A DNA stretch of 64,000 bases, taken from positions 868,001 to 932,000 of the forward strand of contig CAVSJI010000001.1 in the NCBI GenBank assembly GCA_963728365.1, in the 5' to 3' direction. The position numbers and the translations under genes were made by a program. Below the pieces are notes generated by a model. It did not search any database. It saw only the letters and a list, made by a program, of their open reading frames with translations, and was not told the origin of the DNA. Within the stretch, counting starts at the first letter, position 1, and each line of letters opens with the position of its first letter. The DNA comes from VRUE01 sp963728365. Lineage in GTDB: Bacteria > Actinomycetota > Thermoleophilia > Solirubrobacterales > 70-9. Of this stretch, positions 30,047 through 38,100 are shown piece after piece.

Positions 30047-30416
30047 GCGGGCCTGTAAGCCGGATCCTGTCGTGAGCGACCATCTGTCTCCCGGGGCCGA
30101 AGCCCCGGGGAGCCGCCTGTCGAGCGGCCCTGCGGCCTACCTGGACCTCGCCGGGCAGGGTCGACGGTCCTGCTTGGCCTTGCACCGGGCGGGGTTTGCC
30201 TGGCCGCCGCGTCACCGCGGCGCCGGTGCGCTCTTACCGCACCCTTTCACCTTTGCCTGTACGCGGCTCACGTGTGGCCGCGCCATCGGCCGTGTGTTTC
30301 TGTGGCACTTTCCCGCGGGTTTCCCCGGGTGGGCGTTACCCACCGCCCTCGCCCTCTGGTGTCCGGACTTTCCTCGAGGGGTTTTCTCTCCCCCCGCGGT
30401 CGCTCGGCCCGCCCGC
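30047..30416 (-). ncRNA. rnpB: RNase P RNA (bacterial type A)
   Basis: On the minus strand the conserved segments occur in order: GAGGAAAGTCCGGACACC near the 5' end, GTGCGGTAAGAGCGCACC in the middle, ACAGATGGTCGCT, and GACAGGATCCGGCTTACAGG at the 3' end. The ends pair to form P1 (GCGGGCC with GGCCCGC). It is the catalytic RNA that trims tRNA 5' leaders. About 370 nt, normal for high-GC actinobacteria. Ends are set from P1 and are accurate to a few bases. Confidence 0.95.
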
Positions 30417-30471
30417 CGATGTTAGCGCTCGCTCGCGCTCTGGAGACAAATGCATCAAATATGCTCGCCAA

Positions 30472-31299
30472 ATGCCAGTCGCCGTGATCACGGGCGCGGG
30501 CAGCGGCCTGGGACGGGCGATCGCCCACGAGCTGGCCGCCCGCGGCTATCTCGTCCACGCGACGGATCTCGATCCCGATGCGGCCGCGGCCACCGCGGCC
30601 GAGATCGGCACCGGAGCGCGCCCAGCGGCTCTCGACGTGCGCGACGAGGACGCCTGCCGAGCGGTCGCAGCCGAGGCCGCGGCGCGCGGCGGCACCCTCG
30701 ACCTCTGGGTCAACAACGCCGGCGTGCTCGACACCGGCCGCTCCTGGGAGCAGGACGGTGCGACCCGGCGGCTGATGCTCGAGGTAAACGCGCTGGGCAC
30801 GATGAACGGCACCGTGGCAGCGCTGGGCCCGATGACCTCGGTCGGTCGGGGCCACGTCATCAACGTGATCTCGCTGGCCGGCATCGTCGCCGCGCCCGGC
30901 GAGGTCAACTACTCGGCGAGCAAGCACGCGGCGATGGCCTTCACGCTCGGCACCCTCTTCGACCTGCGCCGCTCGGGAATCGCCGGCATCCAGATCTCGG
31001 CCCTCTGCCCGGACGGAATCTGGACGCCGATGCTCGAGGACAAGCTCGATGACCCCGACGCCGCCGGCTCCTTCTCCGGCCACCTGCTCACCCCGCAGCG
31101 CGTCGCCGAGGAGGTCGGCAGGCTGGCCGAGCGCCCGCGCCCGGTCGTCGTCCTGCCCCGATGGCGCGGCCCGCTGCTGCGTCTCTTCGACCTCTCACCC
31201 AGGCTCGCTCTGCGTCTGCTGCCCTGGGTGATGAAAGACGCGCGGCGCAAGCAGCGGCGCTACAAGAAGCTGATCGAATCGGGCAAGTGGCCGAAGTAG
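30472..31299 (+). CDS. short-chain dehydrogenase/reductase
   Basis: 275 residues. NAD(P)-binding TGAGSGLGRAIA at ~7-18, NNAGVLD, the catalytic Ser in NVISLAGI, and NYSASKHA with Tyr and Lys. The C-terminus is long and basic (MKDARRKQRRYKKLIESGK) with an Arg/Leu-rich amphipathic stretch that could touch membrane. Substrate unknown. The ATG at 30472 is chosen because it precedes the Rossmann strand directly; upstream sequence is the rnpB promoter region. Confidence 0.85.
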   Translation: MPVAVITGAGSGLGRAIAHELAARGYLVHATDLDPDAAAATAAEIGTGARPAALDVRDEDACRAVAAEAAARGGTLDLWVNNAGVLDTGRSWEQDGATRRLMLEVNALGTMNGTVAALGPMTSVGRGHVINVISLAGIVAAPGEVNYSASKHAAMAFTLGTLFDLRRSGIAGIQISALCPDGIWTPMLEDKLDDPDAAGSFSGHLLTPQRVAEEVGRLAERPRPVVVLPRWRGPLLRLFDLSPRLALRLLPWVMKDARRKQRRYKKLIESGKWPK

Positions 31300-31306
31300 C
31301 GGCCGG

Positions 31307-31918
31307 TTAGATCTTCCGGAAGACGCCGACTACCTTGCCGAGCACCGTCGCCTCGGTGGTACGGATCGGCTCCATCGTCTTGTTCTCGGGCTGCAGGCGG
31401 ATGTGGTCGTCCTCGCGAAAGAAGCGCTTGACCGTCGCGTCCTCGCCGAGCAGGGCGACGACGATCTCGCCGTTGGTCGCGTCTTCGACCGGGCGCACGA
31501 CGACGTAGTCGTTCTCGAAGATCCCGGCTTCGATCATGCTCTCGCCGCGCACTTTGAGGATGTAGTCGCCGTCCTCGCCGCCGATCACGTCGGGCACTTC
31601 GATGTATTCCTCGACATTCTCTTCGGCGACCACCGGCTCGCCGGCGGCGACGTGGCCGACCAGCGGCAGCCCGCTGGCGGGCCGGATCGTTTTCTTCGCC
31701 TTGTCGAAGAGCAGCTCGATCGCCCGCGGCTTCGAGGGATCCCGCTTGAGCAGCCCGATCTTCTCCAGATTGGCCAGGTGCGCATGCACCGTCGAAGAAG
31801 AATGCAGCCCCACCGCTTTGCCGATCTCCCGCACCGTCGGCGGGTATCCGGTCTTCGCCGCATAGCGGCGAATGAAGTCGAAGATCTCCTTCTGCCTCTT
31901 GGTCAGGTCAAGCTCCAC
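31307..31918 (-). CDS. lexA: LexA repressor
   Basis: 203 residues. The winged helix at 1-65 has TKRQKEIFDFIRRY and GYPPTVREIGKAVGL. The self-cleavage site is Ala92-Gly93 (HVAAGEPV), with catalytic Ser127 (RGESMIEAG) and Lys164 (ATVKRFF). It represses SOS genes and is inactivated by RecA-stimulated autoproteolysis after DNA damage. The SOS box 34 bases upstream shows autoregulation. Convergent with the SDR gene, 7 bases apart. Confidence 0.97.
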   Translation of the reverse strand: MELDLTKRQKEIFDFIRRYAAKTGYPPTVREIGKAVGLHSSSTVHAHLANLEKIGLLKRDPSKPRAIELLFDKAKKTIRPASGLPLVGHVAAGEPVVAEENVEEYIEVPDVIGGEDGDYILKVRGESMIEAGIFENDYVVVRPVEDATNGEIVVALLGEDATVKRFFREDDHIRLQPENKTMEPIRTTEATVLGKVVGVFRKI

Positions 31919-31951
31919 CTAGCTACCCTCCAGGTCAAATGCCAATCCGTT

Positions 31952-31965
31952 CGAACACCTGTTCG
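31952..31965. promoter_or_regulatory. LexA (SOS) box
   Basis: CGAACACCTGTTCG, a perfect match to the actinobacterial consensus CGAAC-N4-GTTCG, upstream of the lexA start codon. Confidence 0.92.
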
Positions 31966-32039
31966 CAAAGCCTACCGCCTCCCCCGGACAACCGCAACCA
32001 AGCCCCGATCCCGGCAAGCATCTAGAATCCCCGCTCCCC

Positions 32040-32125
32040 GCGGCTGTGGCGGAACTGGTAGACGCGCAAGGTTGAGGGCCTTGTGTCCCTCACGGGACGT
32101 GATGGTTCGACTCCATTCAGCCGCA
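32040..32125 (+). tRNA. tRNA-Leu (anticodon GAG)
   Basis: 86 nt with acceptor stem GCGGCTG/CAGCCGC, a D-arm of tRNA-Leu type (GGCGGAACTGGTAGACGC), anticodon stem CAAGG/CCTTG around TTGAGGG, the long class II variable arm TGTCCCTCACGGGACG, and a T-arm with GGTTCGACTCC. CCA is not encoded. Its 3' 54 bases plus the next T recur at 51578-51632, so it is the attachment site of the island that follows. Confidence 0.95.
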
Positions 32126-32275
32126 TAGGAAATAGCTGTAAATCGGTTTTCTTGCAAGCGTTCAGTCGCCTCTCCCGGGTAGGCACGATCGCGACGACGA
32201 TTCGGCAAGGACCGTGGTTCAGCCCAGCAGCGGAGCGGGGTCGCCGCGGATCAGCACCACGGAAATCTACGCCGA

Positions 32276-32791
32276 CTACGAACCGCGAAAGGGCGAGAGC
32301 GGCACCGTCGACGACGCTTTCTCGTGAGAGCGAGTCCGACCGTCAAGCCAGGGTTCCGTCTGGCGCCAACCACTGGTGCGCAGCCCGCTCACCGCCCCGA
32401 TCCGCTCGTAGTCGCGGCCATAGTGGACCAGGGCTACACGGGCCTCTTCAGCGGCGCTGGCGAGGAGGAGGTCCGCGGGCGGAACGTGGCGATGATCGCC
32501 ACTCGTCGCCAATGCCAGCTGGGTTCGTCTCGCCTGGGACCAGAGCTCGCTCAGCATCGGAATCGCCTCGAAGGCGCCGAGGCGGTCGGCTACCTCATGG
32601 GCACGGTGCTCACTAGGAGCAAGTCGCGTCAACTCAAGGACGACCAGGTCGCAGACCAGAACAAGACCCGCTTCCACGGCTGCGTTGAACCAACTCGCGA
32701 GTTCAGGAAAGCGACGATCACGCGCCCAAGTCCAGGCGCCGGTATCGAAGAGCGCCGGTCGATCGAGCTGCGGCAGCTCCAGCTCGGCCAC
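32276..32791 (-). CDS. vapC: VapC-like PIN-domain toxin
   Basis: 171 residues. PIN-domain acidic residues are in ALFDTGAW, LVVLELTR and PPADLLLASAAEEARVALVH, followed by YGRDYERI. PIN toxins cut RNA, often tRNA. The start is GTG at 32791, 5 bases after the antitoxin stop. The C-terminal ~35 residues (after TEPWLDG) exceed the usual end and may be read-through into island DNA. Confidence 0.82.
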   Translation of the reverse strand: MAELELPQLDRPALFDTGAWTWARDRRFPELASWFNAAVEAGLVLVCDLVVLELTRLAPSEHRAHEVADRLGAFEAIPMLSELWSQARRTQLALATSGDHRHVPPADLLLASAAEEARVALVHYGRDYERIGAVSGLRTSGWRQTEPWLDGRTRSHEKASSTVPLSPFRGS

Positions 32792-32796
32792 GCCGC

Positions 32797-33000
32797 TTAA
32801 CTACGCTCGCGGCCGGCGGCGACTTCCTGTGGCGTGCCGTCCACGTCCCGGACGACATCGAATCCCTTCAACACGCGCCGACGAGCCGCATCGCGCAGGG
32901 CCGCGTTGACAGTCTCGCTGAGGCCATAGGTGCCCAGCTCACGCCGCGCAGCATCGAGTGCATGCTCGTCTACATCAAGGTGTCGAACGCGGTTCTTCAA
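32797..33000 (-). CDS. vapB: VapB-like antitoxin
   Basis: 67 residues from a TTG at 33000. RVRHLDVDEHALDAARRELG then LSETVNAALRDAARRR is the ribbon-helix-helix VapB pattern, with a C-terminal tail that would bind VapC. The frame stays open upstream into a DUF5615-like region, so the start is uncertain. It could be an in-frame fusion with that region. Confidence 0.68.
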   Translation of the reverse strand: MKNRVRHLDVDEHALDAARRELGTYGLSETVNAALRDAARRRVLKGFDVVRDVDGTPQEVAAGRERS

Positions 33001-33291
33001 CGCGTCGTCGGCTTGATGCTCAGTCAAGACTTTCTCCAGGGACTTCACCCAAAGTGGGATCGATGCCTTGTTTCGCGGCATCGTGGAGTCGCTAGTGAAG
33101 ATCAGGCCGTAGTGCTCTTCGCCGGCGGCCAGCATCTGGTTGTGGATCAGCTGGAAGTCGAGCACGTCGTTCGTCACGAGGGCTCGCTGCTCGGCGGCGA
33201 TGCTGCGGACGATCTCACGATCGGCGACCGCCTCCAGGTTCGGTCTGTCCAGCCCAGGAGCGTTTTGCATCGACTCCGGCTCCCATGCCAT
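33001..33291 (-). pseudogene. DUF5615-like PIN-type toxin remnant, in frame with VapB
   Basis: The reading frame upstream of VapB encodes DREIVRSIAAEQRALVTNDV, then LDFQLIH, HYGLIFTSD and SIPLWVKSLEKVL. These match the middle and C-terminus of DUF5615 (Mut7-C/PIN-like) toxins. The N-terminal part, which in the family begins with a conserved LLLDE strand, is missing or scrambled. No stop separates it from VapB. Probably a degraded toxin fused by deletion to a second module's antitoxin. Confidence 0.5.
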
Positions 33292-33512
33292 CTCAGTGGC
33301 CGCCGTTCCTCGTGATCTGCCTGTCCCGCAGGAAGTCTCATCTCTACAAGAGGGGCGCGAGCACGGAAACTGGACCCCTGTGATGGACGAATCGACCAGC
33401 CGCCGATCGTGTCTTTGCCTTGCGAATCGCGCATAGCCCTCTGCCCTACAGAGCAAGAAGTCGCGAAAGTGGACTGATAAGAAGGACGGATCGCCTAGAA
33501 ATGGCCAGCCGG

Positions 33513-33559
33513 GAGCCGAGCGCCCACCTCCACGGGCGAGGTAGGTGGGCGCTCGGCTC
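33513..33559. terminator. 17-bp perfect hairpin
   Basis: GAGCCGAGCGCCCACCT at 33513-33529 and its complement at 33543-33559, with a 13-base loop and a short T-run (TCTTTGG) on the plus side. It lies in the 360-bp space between the DUF5615 remnant and the XRE gene, where I see no gene. It probably insulates the two modules. Confidence 0.6.
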
Positions 33560-33651
33560 TTTGGAGTTCGCTATGCCGTTTCGCGCACGGGGCGCTGCTT
33601 GTAGGCGGCGCCGGTGAAGACCAGCCAACGGCCATCGAGGACAGACGACGT

Positions 33652-33897
33652 CTACCGCTTGCCTTTGCTGTGCTTCTCGGCCTCGCGCAGCAGAGTGGAC
33701 GCCGGCACGTTGAGTCCATCGGCGAGCAGCCACAGGGCGCGCACGCTGATATTGCGTTCGCCGCGCTCGGCGTCGCCGACGTAGTTGGCGCTCATTCCTG
33801 CCAAGTCGGCCAGGGATTCCTGGGTGAGTTCGCTCGATTCGCGCAACGCCCGTATCGCCCTTCCCAAGGCGCGATGGCGGGGGCTGAGCGGCGGCAC
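33652..33897 (-). CDS. XRE-family helix-turn-helix protein
   Basis: 81 residues. The HTH is LTQESLADLAGMSANYVGDA, followed by ERGERNISVRALWLLADGL. It is a Cro/CI-type DNA-binding protein with no effector domain, perhaps an antitoxin or island regulator. No partner gene is evident nearby: the 690 bp to the next XRE gene holds no convincing gene. Confidence 0.8.
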   Translation of the reverse strand: MPPLSPRHRALGRAIRALRESSELTQESLADLAGMSANYVGDAERGERNISVRALWLLADGLNVPASTLLREAEKHSKGKR

Positions 33898-34171
33898 TCA
33901 GGCACCCTTCCCGACCCCGGTGATGAAGTCCACCAACTATCAGGGTGGTGTCCGTGTAAGGTTCCCGACCGGTTCCAGGCAGGACTTGGCACGTATCGGA
34001 AGCGCCGAGCTGCCTTGGGATCGAAAGTCGGAAGGGCACGCAGGAAGTCGTGAAGACACAGAACTCTCAACTGCTGGCTATGGCCCGGGGTCGGTCTCGG
34101 CATCTTCTCGGTGCCGAGTGGCCTGGCGATTTCGCCCATGAGGCCGGTGGGCTGCGAGGAGCTCGGTGGCG

Positions 34172-34342
34172 ATGAAGGTCTCCCGCAAGGCGCGGCGCGG
34201 CCGCAGGCGCCGGCCCAGGCCGCACGGCGACCACCACAACGTCGGCGCGACCCAGGACCCGCTGGTCAGGGCAAGGCGCGTTGCCTACCGACGGATGCGG
34301 ATCGCCTTGCTGGCGAGCTTATGGATGACCGTGGAGGAGTAG
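34172..34342 (+). CDS. possible small basic protein
   Basis: 56 residues, very Arg-rich (MKVSRKARRGRRRRPRP start), with GAGGAG 11 bases upstream of the ATG. I recognise no family. It is the only frame with a ribosome binding site in the 33898-34585 gap; it could be spurious. Confidence 0.25.
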   Translation: MKVSRKARRGRRRRPRPHGDHHNVGATQDPLVRARRVAYRRMRIALLASLWMTVEE

Positions 34343-34585
34343 CCCCGAATGACCGCTCGTCTCTCAAGGCAAGGACCCAAAGCCAAAGTCAAGGTAGGGA
34401 AATCACCCGAGAGCCACGGGCCAGAACTGCAAGTAACCGGCAGGGGCGAGGCAAGCCGGGTCAGGAGGGCCGATCAGGCACCCCACAACCCCAACGCGAA
34501 CAGCACGACACATTACGGACTGTCCAGTCCACGCACGATCCGAGGCGCCTCCGCCGGGCAGCGGGGGCCGGCTTGGACGGCGACG

Positions 34586-34858
34586 TCAGCTCCTCTTGGA
34601 CCCCTCGCGCAGGATTCGCTCGAAGCGAGCGCCGATCTCCCCCAACTCGACGTCGAGCCCCCGCGCGACGCGCAGCAGGGTGCTGAACCGCGAGTCGATC
34701 GCGCCGCGCTCCAACTCGCCGATCCGGTTGAACTCGGTGCCGACCCGCTCGGCCAGGCCCTCCTGGGTCAGGCCGGCTTCCCGGCGCAGCTCCTCGACCG
34801 CCTGCCCCAGAGCAGCGTGGTCGGCCGAACGCGGTTTGGCTCTGCGGCGGGGCGGCAT
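34586..34858 (-). CDS. XRE-family helix-turn-helix regulator
   Basis: 90 residues. HTH LTQEGLAERVGTEFNRIGEL followed by ERGAIDSRFSTLLRVARGLD. A 22-bp perfect palindrome sits 36 bases upstream of the ATG, between this gene and the divergent RHS gene. It probably represses itself and may control the RHS gene. Confidence 0.83.
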   Translation of the reverse strand: MPPRRRAKPRSADHAALGQAVEELRREAGLTQEGLAERVGTEFNRIGELERGAIDSRFSTLLRVARGLDVELGEIGARFERILREGSKRS

Positions 34859-34893
34859 GCGCCAGGGCAGCCTTCCCGCCAGGATGCCGTTTT

Positions 34894-34915
34894 GTTAGAC
34901 GTAATTACGTCTAAC
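34894..34915. promoter_or_regulatory. 22-bp perfect palindromic operator
   Basis: Half-site GTTAGACGTAA followed by its exact complement with no spacer. It lies between the XRE gene (start 34858) and the RHS gene, and is AT-rich against its surroundings. The adjacent XRE protein is the obvious candidate to bind it. Confidence 0.78.
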
Positions 34916-35138
34916 ATGCCTGGCACGCTGGCTGCTCGAAGCGCCGGCAAACAACGACCCCTCCCGTACCTATATGCTCCCGCTGTCGTTATTAGCACGT
35001 ATAGCGTCTATCAGGGATTGGGGCAGGGATGAAGCAGAAGTCTTTTGGGGGAGCGGCGCCCGCCAGCGCTTACGGAGTCCAAAGCGCGCTGAGCCCAGGG
35101 GCTCTGCAGGATCAACCAACGAAGGGGAGGACACTCAG

Positions 35139-38100
35139 TTGAAAGGGATCAGGCTTGTCGCATTCGTGCTGGTCATGTTGCTCGCGGTCAGCTCAGGCAT
35201 CGCGTTCGCCGACCAGGGCGAGGGGAGCGAAGGCGACCCGACACTCTCAGCTGCCCCCGAAGCCGAGCCCGGTCCCGAAGTGGCGACCGATCGCACCGCC
35301 ACCTCCGCCACCTTCCGCCTTCCCAATGGCGCCCTGCAGACCCACGTCTTCGAGACTCCGGTCAACTACGAAACGCCCGACGGCAAATGGATGCCGATCG
35401 AGGAAGGACTGGAAGGGCAGCCCGACGGCTCCGGCCTGACCAACGGCGACAACAGCTTCGACGTGAGCCTGCCAGAACACCTCGGCGCCGCTCCGGTGCG
35501 CCTGAGCGAAGGCGAACAGTGGGTCTCCGCGCAGTTGCTCGCCCCCGATTCCGAAGCCGCCCAACTCGAAGGCGACAGCGCCACTTATGAAGCCGCCAAC
35601 CCCGGAACCAGCTTCGGCTTCTCAACCCTCCCGAACGGGATCAAGGAGGACATCGAGCTCGCCGGTCCCGCCCAGCCCGCCACCTTCAGCTTCGAGCTGA
35701 GCGCCTCTGAGGGCTTGACCCCCAGCCTCAATGACGAAGGCGCGATCGAGTTCCGCGACTCGGGCGAACACGTCTTCGCCACTCTACCCGCCCCGGTGAT
35801 GTTCGACAGCGCCGGAGCCGAATCTCACGAGATCAACTACGAACTGGAAGCCCTCTCGGGCGGGGAGTGGAAGCTGACCGTAAGGCCGGACCCAGAATGG
35901 CTCTCTGACCCCTCTCGCCTGTGGCCTGCCACCCTGGACCCGACCCTGGTCGTGCCCAAGCCGGCGCTCGACTGCTCCTACGGCGGCAAAGCCGGATCGA
36001 ACGTCAAAGCCAAATGCGACGGCAACCCAGCCAGAAAGCTGATCACGGCCTACTGGCCGAAAACCAGCAGCGCCTCAGACGAATGGCAGCGCTCGCTGCT
36101 TCGCTTCAGCCTCAGCGGGATTCCGAGCGCCTCCTACCTCACCGCGGCCACCTTCGGCATCCATTCCTTTGAAGAAGCGCTCAATACGAGCGGCCTGGAA
36201 CTGCGCAAACCGACCAAGCCCTGGACCGAAGGTGTCAGCTGGACCCACTACGGGGTCAGCGGCAGCCAGCTCTGGAGCACTGAAGGCGGGGATTACAGCG
36301 ACGAACTGGGCAAAATCCTCACCTCGGAACGAGGCGCCCAGGCGGGCTGGTGGACCTTCGCGCTCCCGGTCAAACCCGTCCAGGAAGCGGTCTCCAACCC
36401 CGAAACGCTGAACATCCTCGCCAAGCTGATCGACGACAAATCGCGCGAATGCGGTCCCAGCTCCTGCACCCAGCGCCAGATCAAGTTCGAATCGGGCGCC
36501 TCGGGCACCGAAAGACCCTACCTCAGCGTCACCTATTACCAGGCCGCACCGGCCTCCAGCAAGCTCGCCCTGCCGACGGAGGGCACAGTCACCGCCCGCC
36601 GCCTCAAGCTGAAGGCGGCTTGGAGCGAAGCGGGCGTCACCGGCGTCACCTTTCAGTACCGCGAAGGGAGCAAAGGCGCCTTCCAGAACGTCCCGCTCTC
36701 TCTGGTCAAGGACGCCGCCGGCAAAGCGGTGGCCAAATGGCCAGTGGCGGTAACCGGCAAACAGCAGACCGAACCGCTCTACCTCGACGCTGCCCACCTC
36801 AGCAGCACCCTGGAAAGCAAAGGCGGGGAAGTGCAGGTCAGGGCGCTCTTTGACGGTGACGAAAAAGTCGCCGGCTACAGCGCCGCCTCCAAAGCGACAG
36901 TGAATCTCGATGTCGGCGGCACCCGCGACGCCACCACCTCCGTCGGACCCGGCACGCTCAACCTGCTCACCGGCAACTTCAGCCTCAGTCGCACCGACGT
37001 CTCGATCCCCGGCGTCACCGCCGGCCTCGAATTCTCGCGCACGATCAACTCGCGCCAGCCGGGCGTGGTCGAAGACACTAGCGTGCTCGGTCGCGGCTGG
37101 AAGCCGACCGCGCCGGTCGAAGTGGCCGGCGGCGCCGACTGGCGCAGCGTCAAAACGTTCGCGGCGAGCGAAGAAGAACGCGAAGAAGGGCTGCTCGACT
37201 ACGCGATCCTGATTGACCTCGAAGGCTATGAATACGCCTTCGAATTGAGCGAAGGCGCCTACGTCACGCCGCCCGAGATGGCGGGCTGGTCGCTCTCGGT
37301 CTCAAACGGCGTGAACATGACGCTCTCCGATCCGCAGGGTAACAAGACCACCCTCGAAAACAGCTCCGGGGGCAGCGAATACCTGCCGGTCTCGATCTCG
37401 ATGAGCGGCAGCAGCACTACCTCACAGATGATCTACGACATCATCGAAGGCAAACGGCGCTTGAAAGCGCTGCTCGCGCCGGCGGCGAAAAACATCAGCT
37501 GCTCGGAATCGACCGCGAAAACGAATCCAGGCTGTCGCGCGCTTTATTTCACCTATCAGGCCGCCAGCACCTGGGGCGCCCCCGCCTCCTACAAGGATCG
37601 CCTCGCCTCGATCACCTACTACGGCCCGACTTCGGCGACCAAACAGGGCTCTTGGGAAGTCGCCAAGTACAAATACGACTCATCTGGCAGGCTGATCGAG
37701 GAGTGGGACCCGCGCCTAGGCGAACTGAATGAGACCTACAGCTATGTCGGCTCCGGCTCCGAAGCCCGCACCGGCGGGCAACTCAAAACGATCACCCCGC
37801 CCGGCCTGGAACCGTGGACGCTCGAATACGGCACGGTGGCGGGCCAGCCCGCCGACTCCGGACGCCTGGTCGCGGTCAAGCGCCCGAGCCTGGTGGCCAG
37901 CCCCTCGGTGGCGCAGACGACGATCGCCTACGAAGCGCCGCTGAGCGGCAGCGGGGCACCCTATGACATGAGCCTAGCCGCGATCGAAAAATGGGGCCAG
38001 AAAGACGTCCCGATCGACGCCACCGCGATCTTCCCGCCCGACGAAGTTCCGGCCAGCCCGCCCAGTGCCTACACCCGCGCCAGCGTCTACTACATGGACT

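Noticed and set aside
34349..35032. 227-residue plus-strand frame before the RHS gene
   Set aside because: Overlaps the XRE gene and its operator on the other strand, low complexity, no domain. A weak GAGGAG upstream is not enough.
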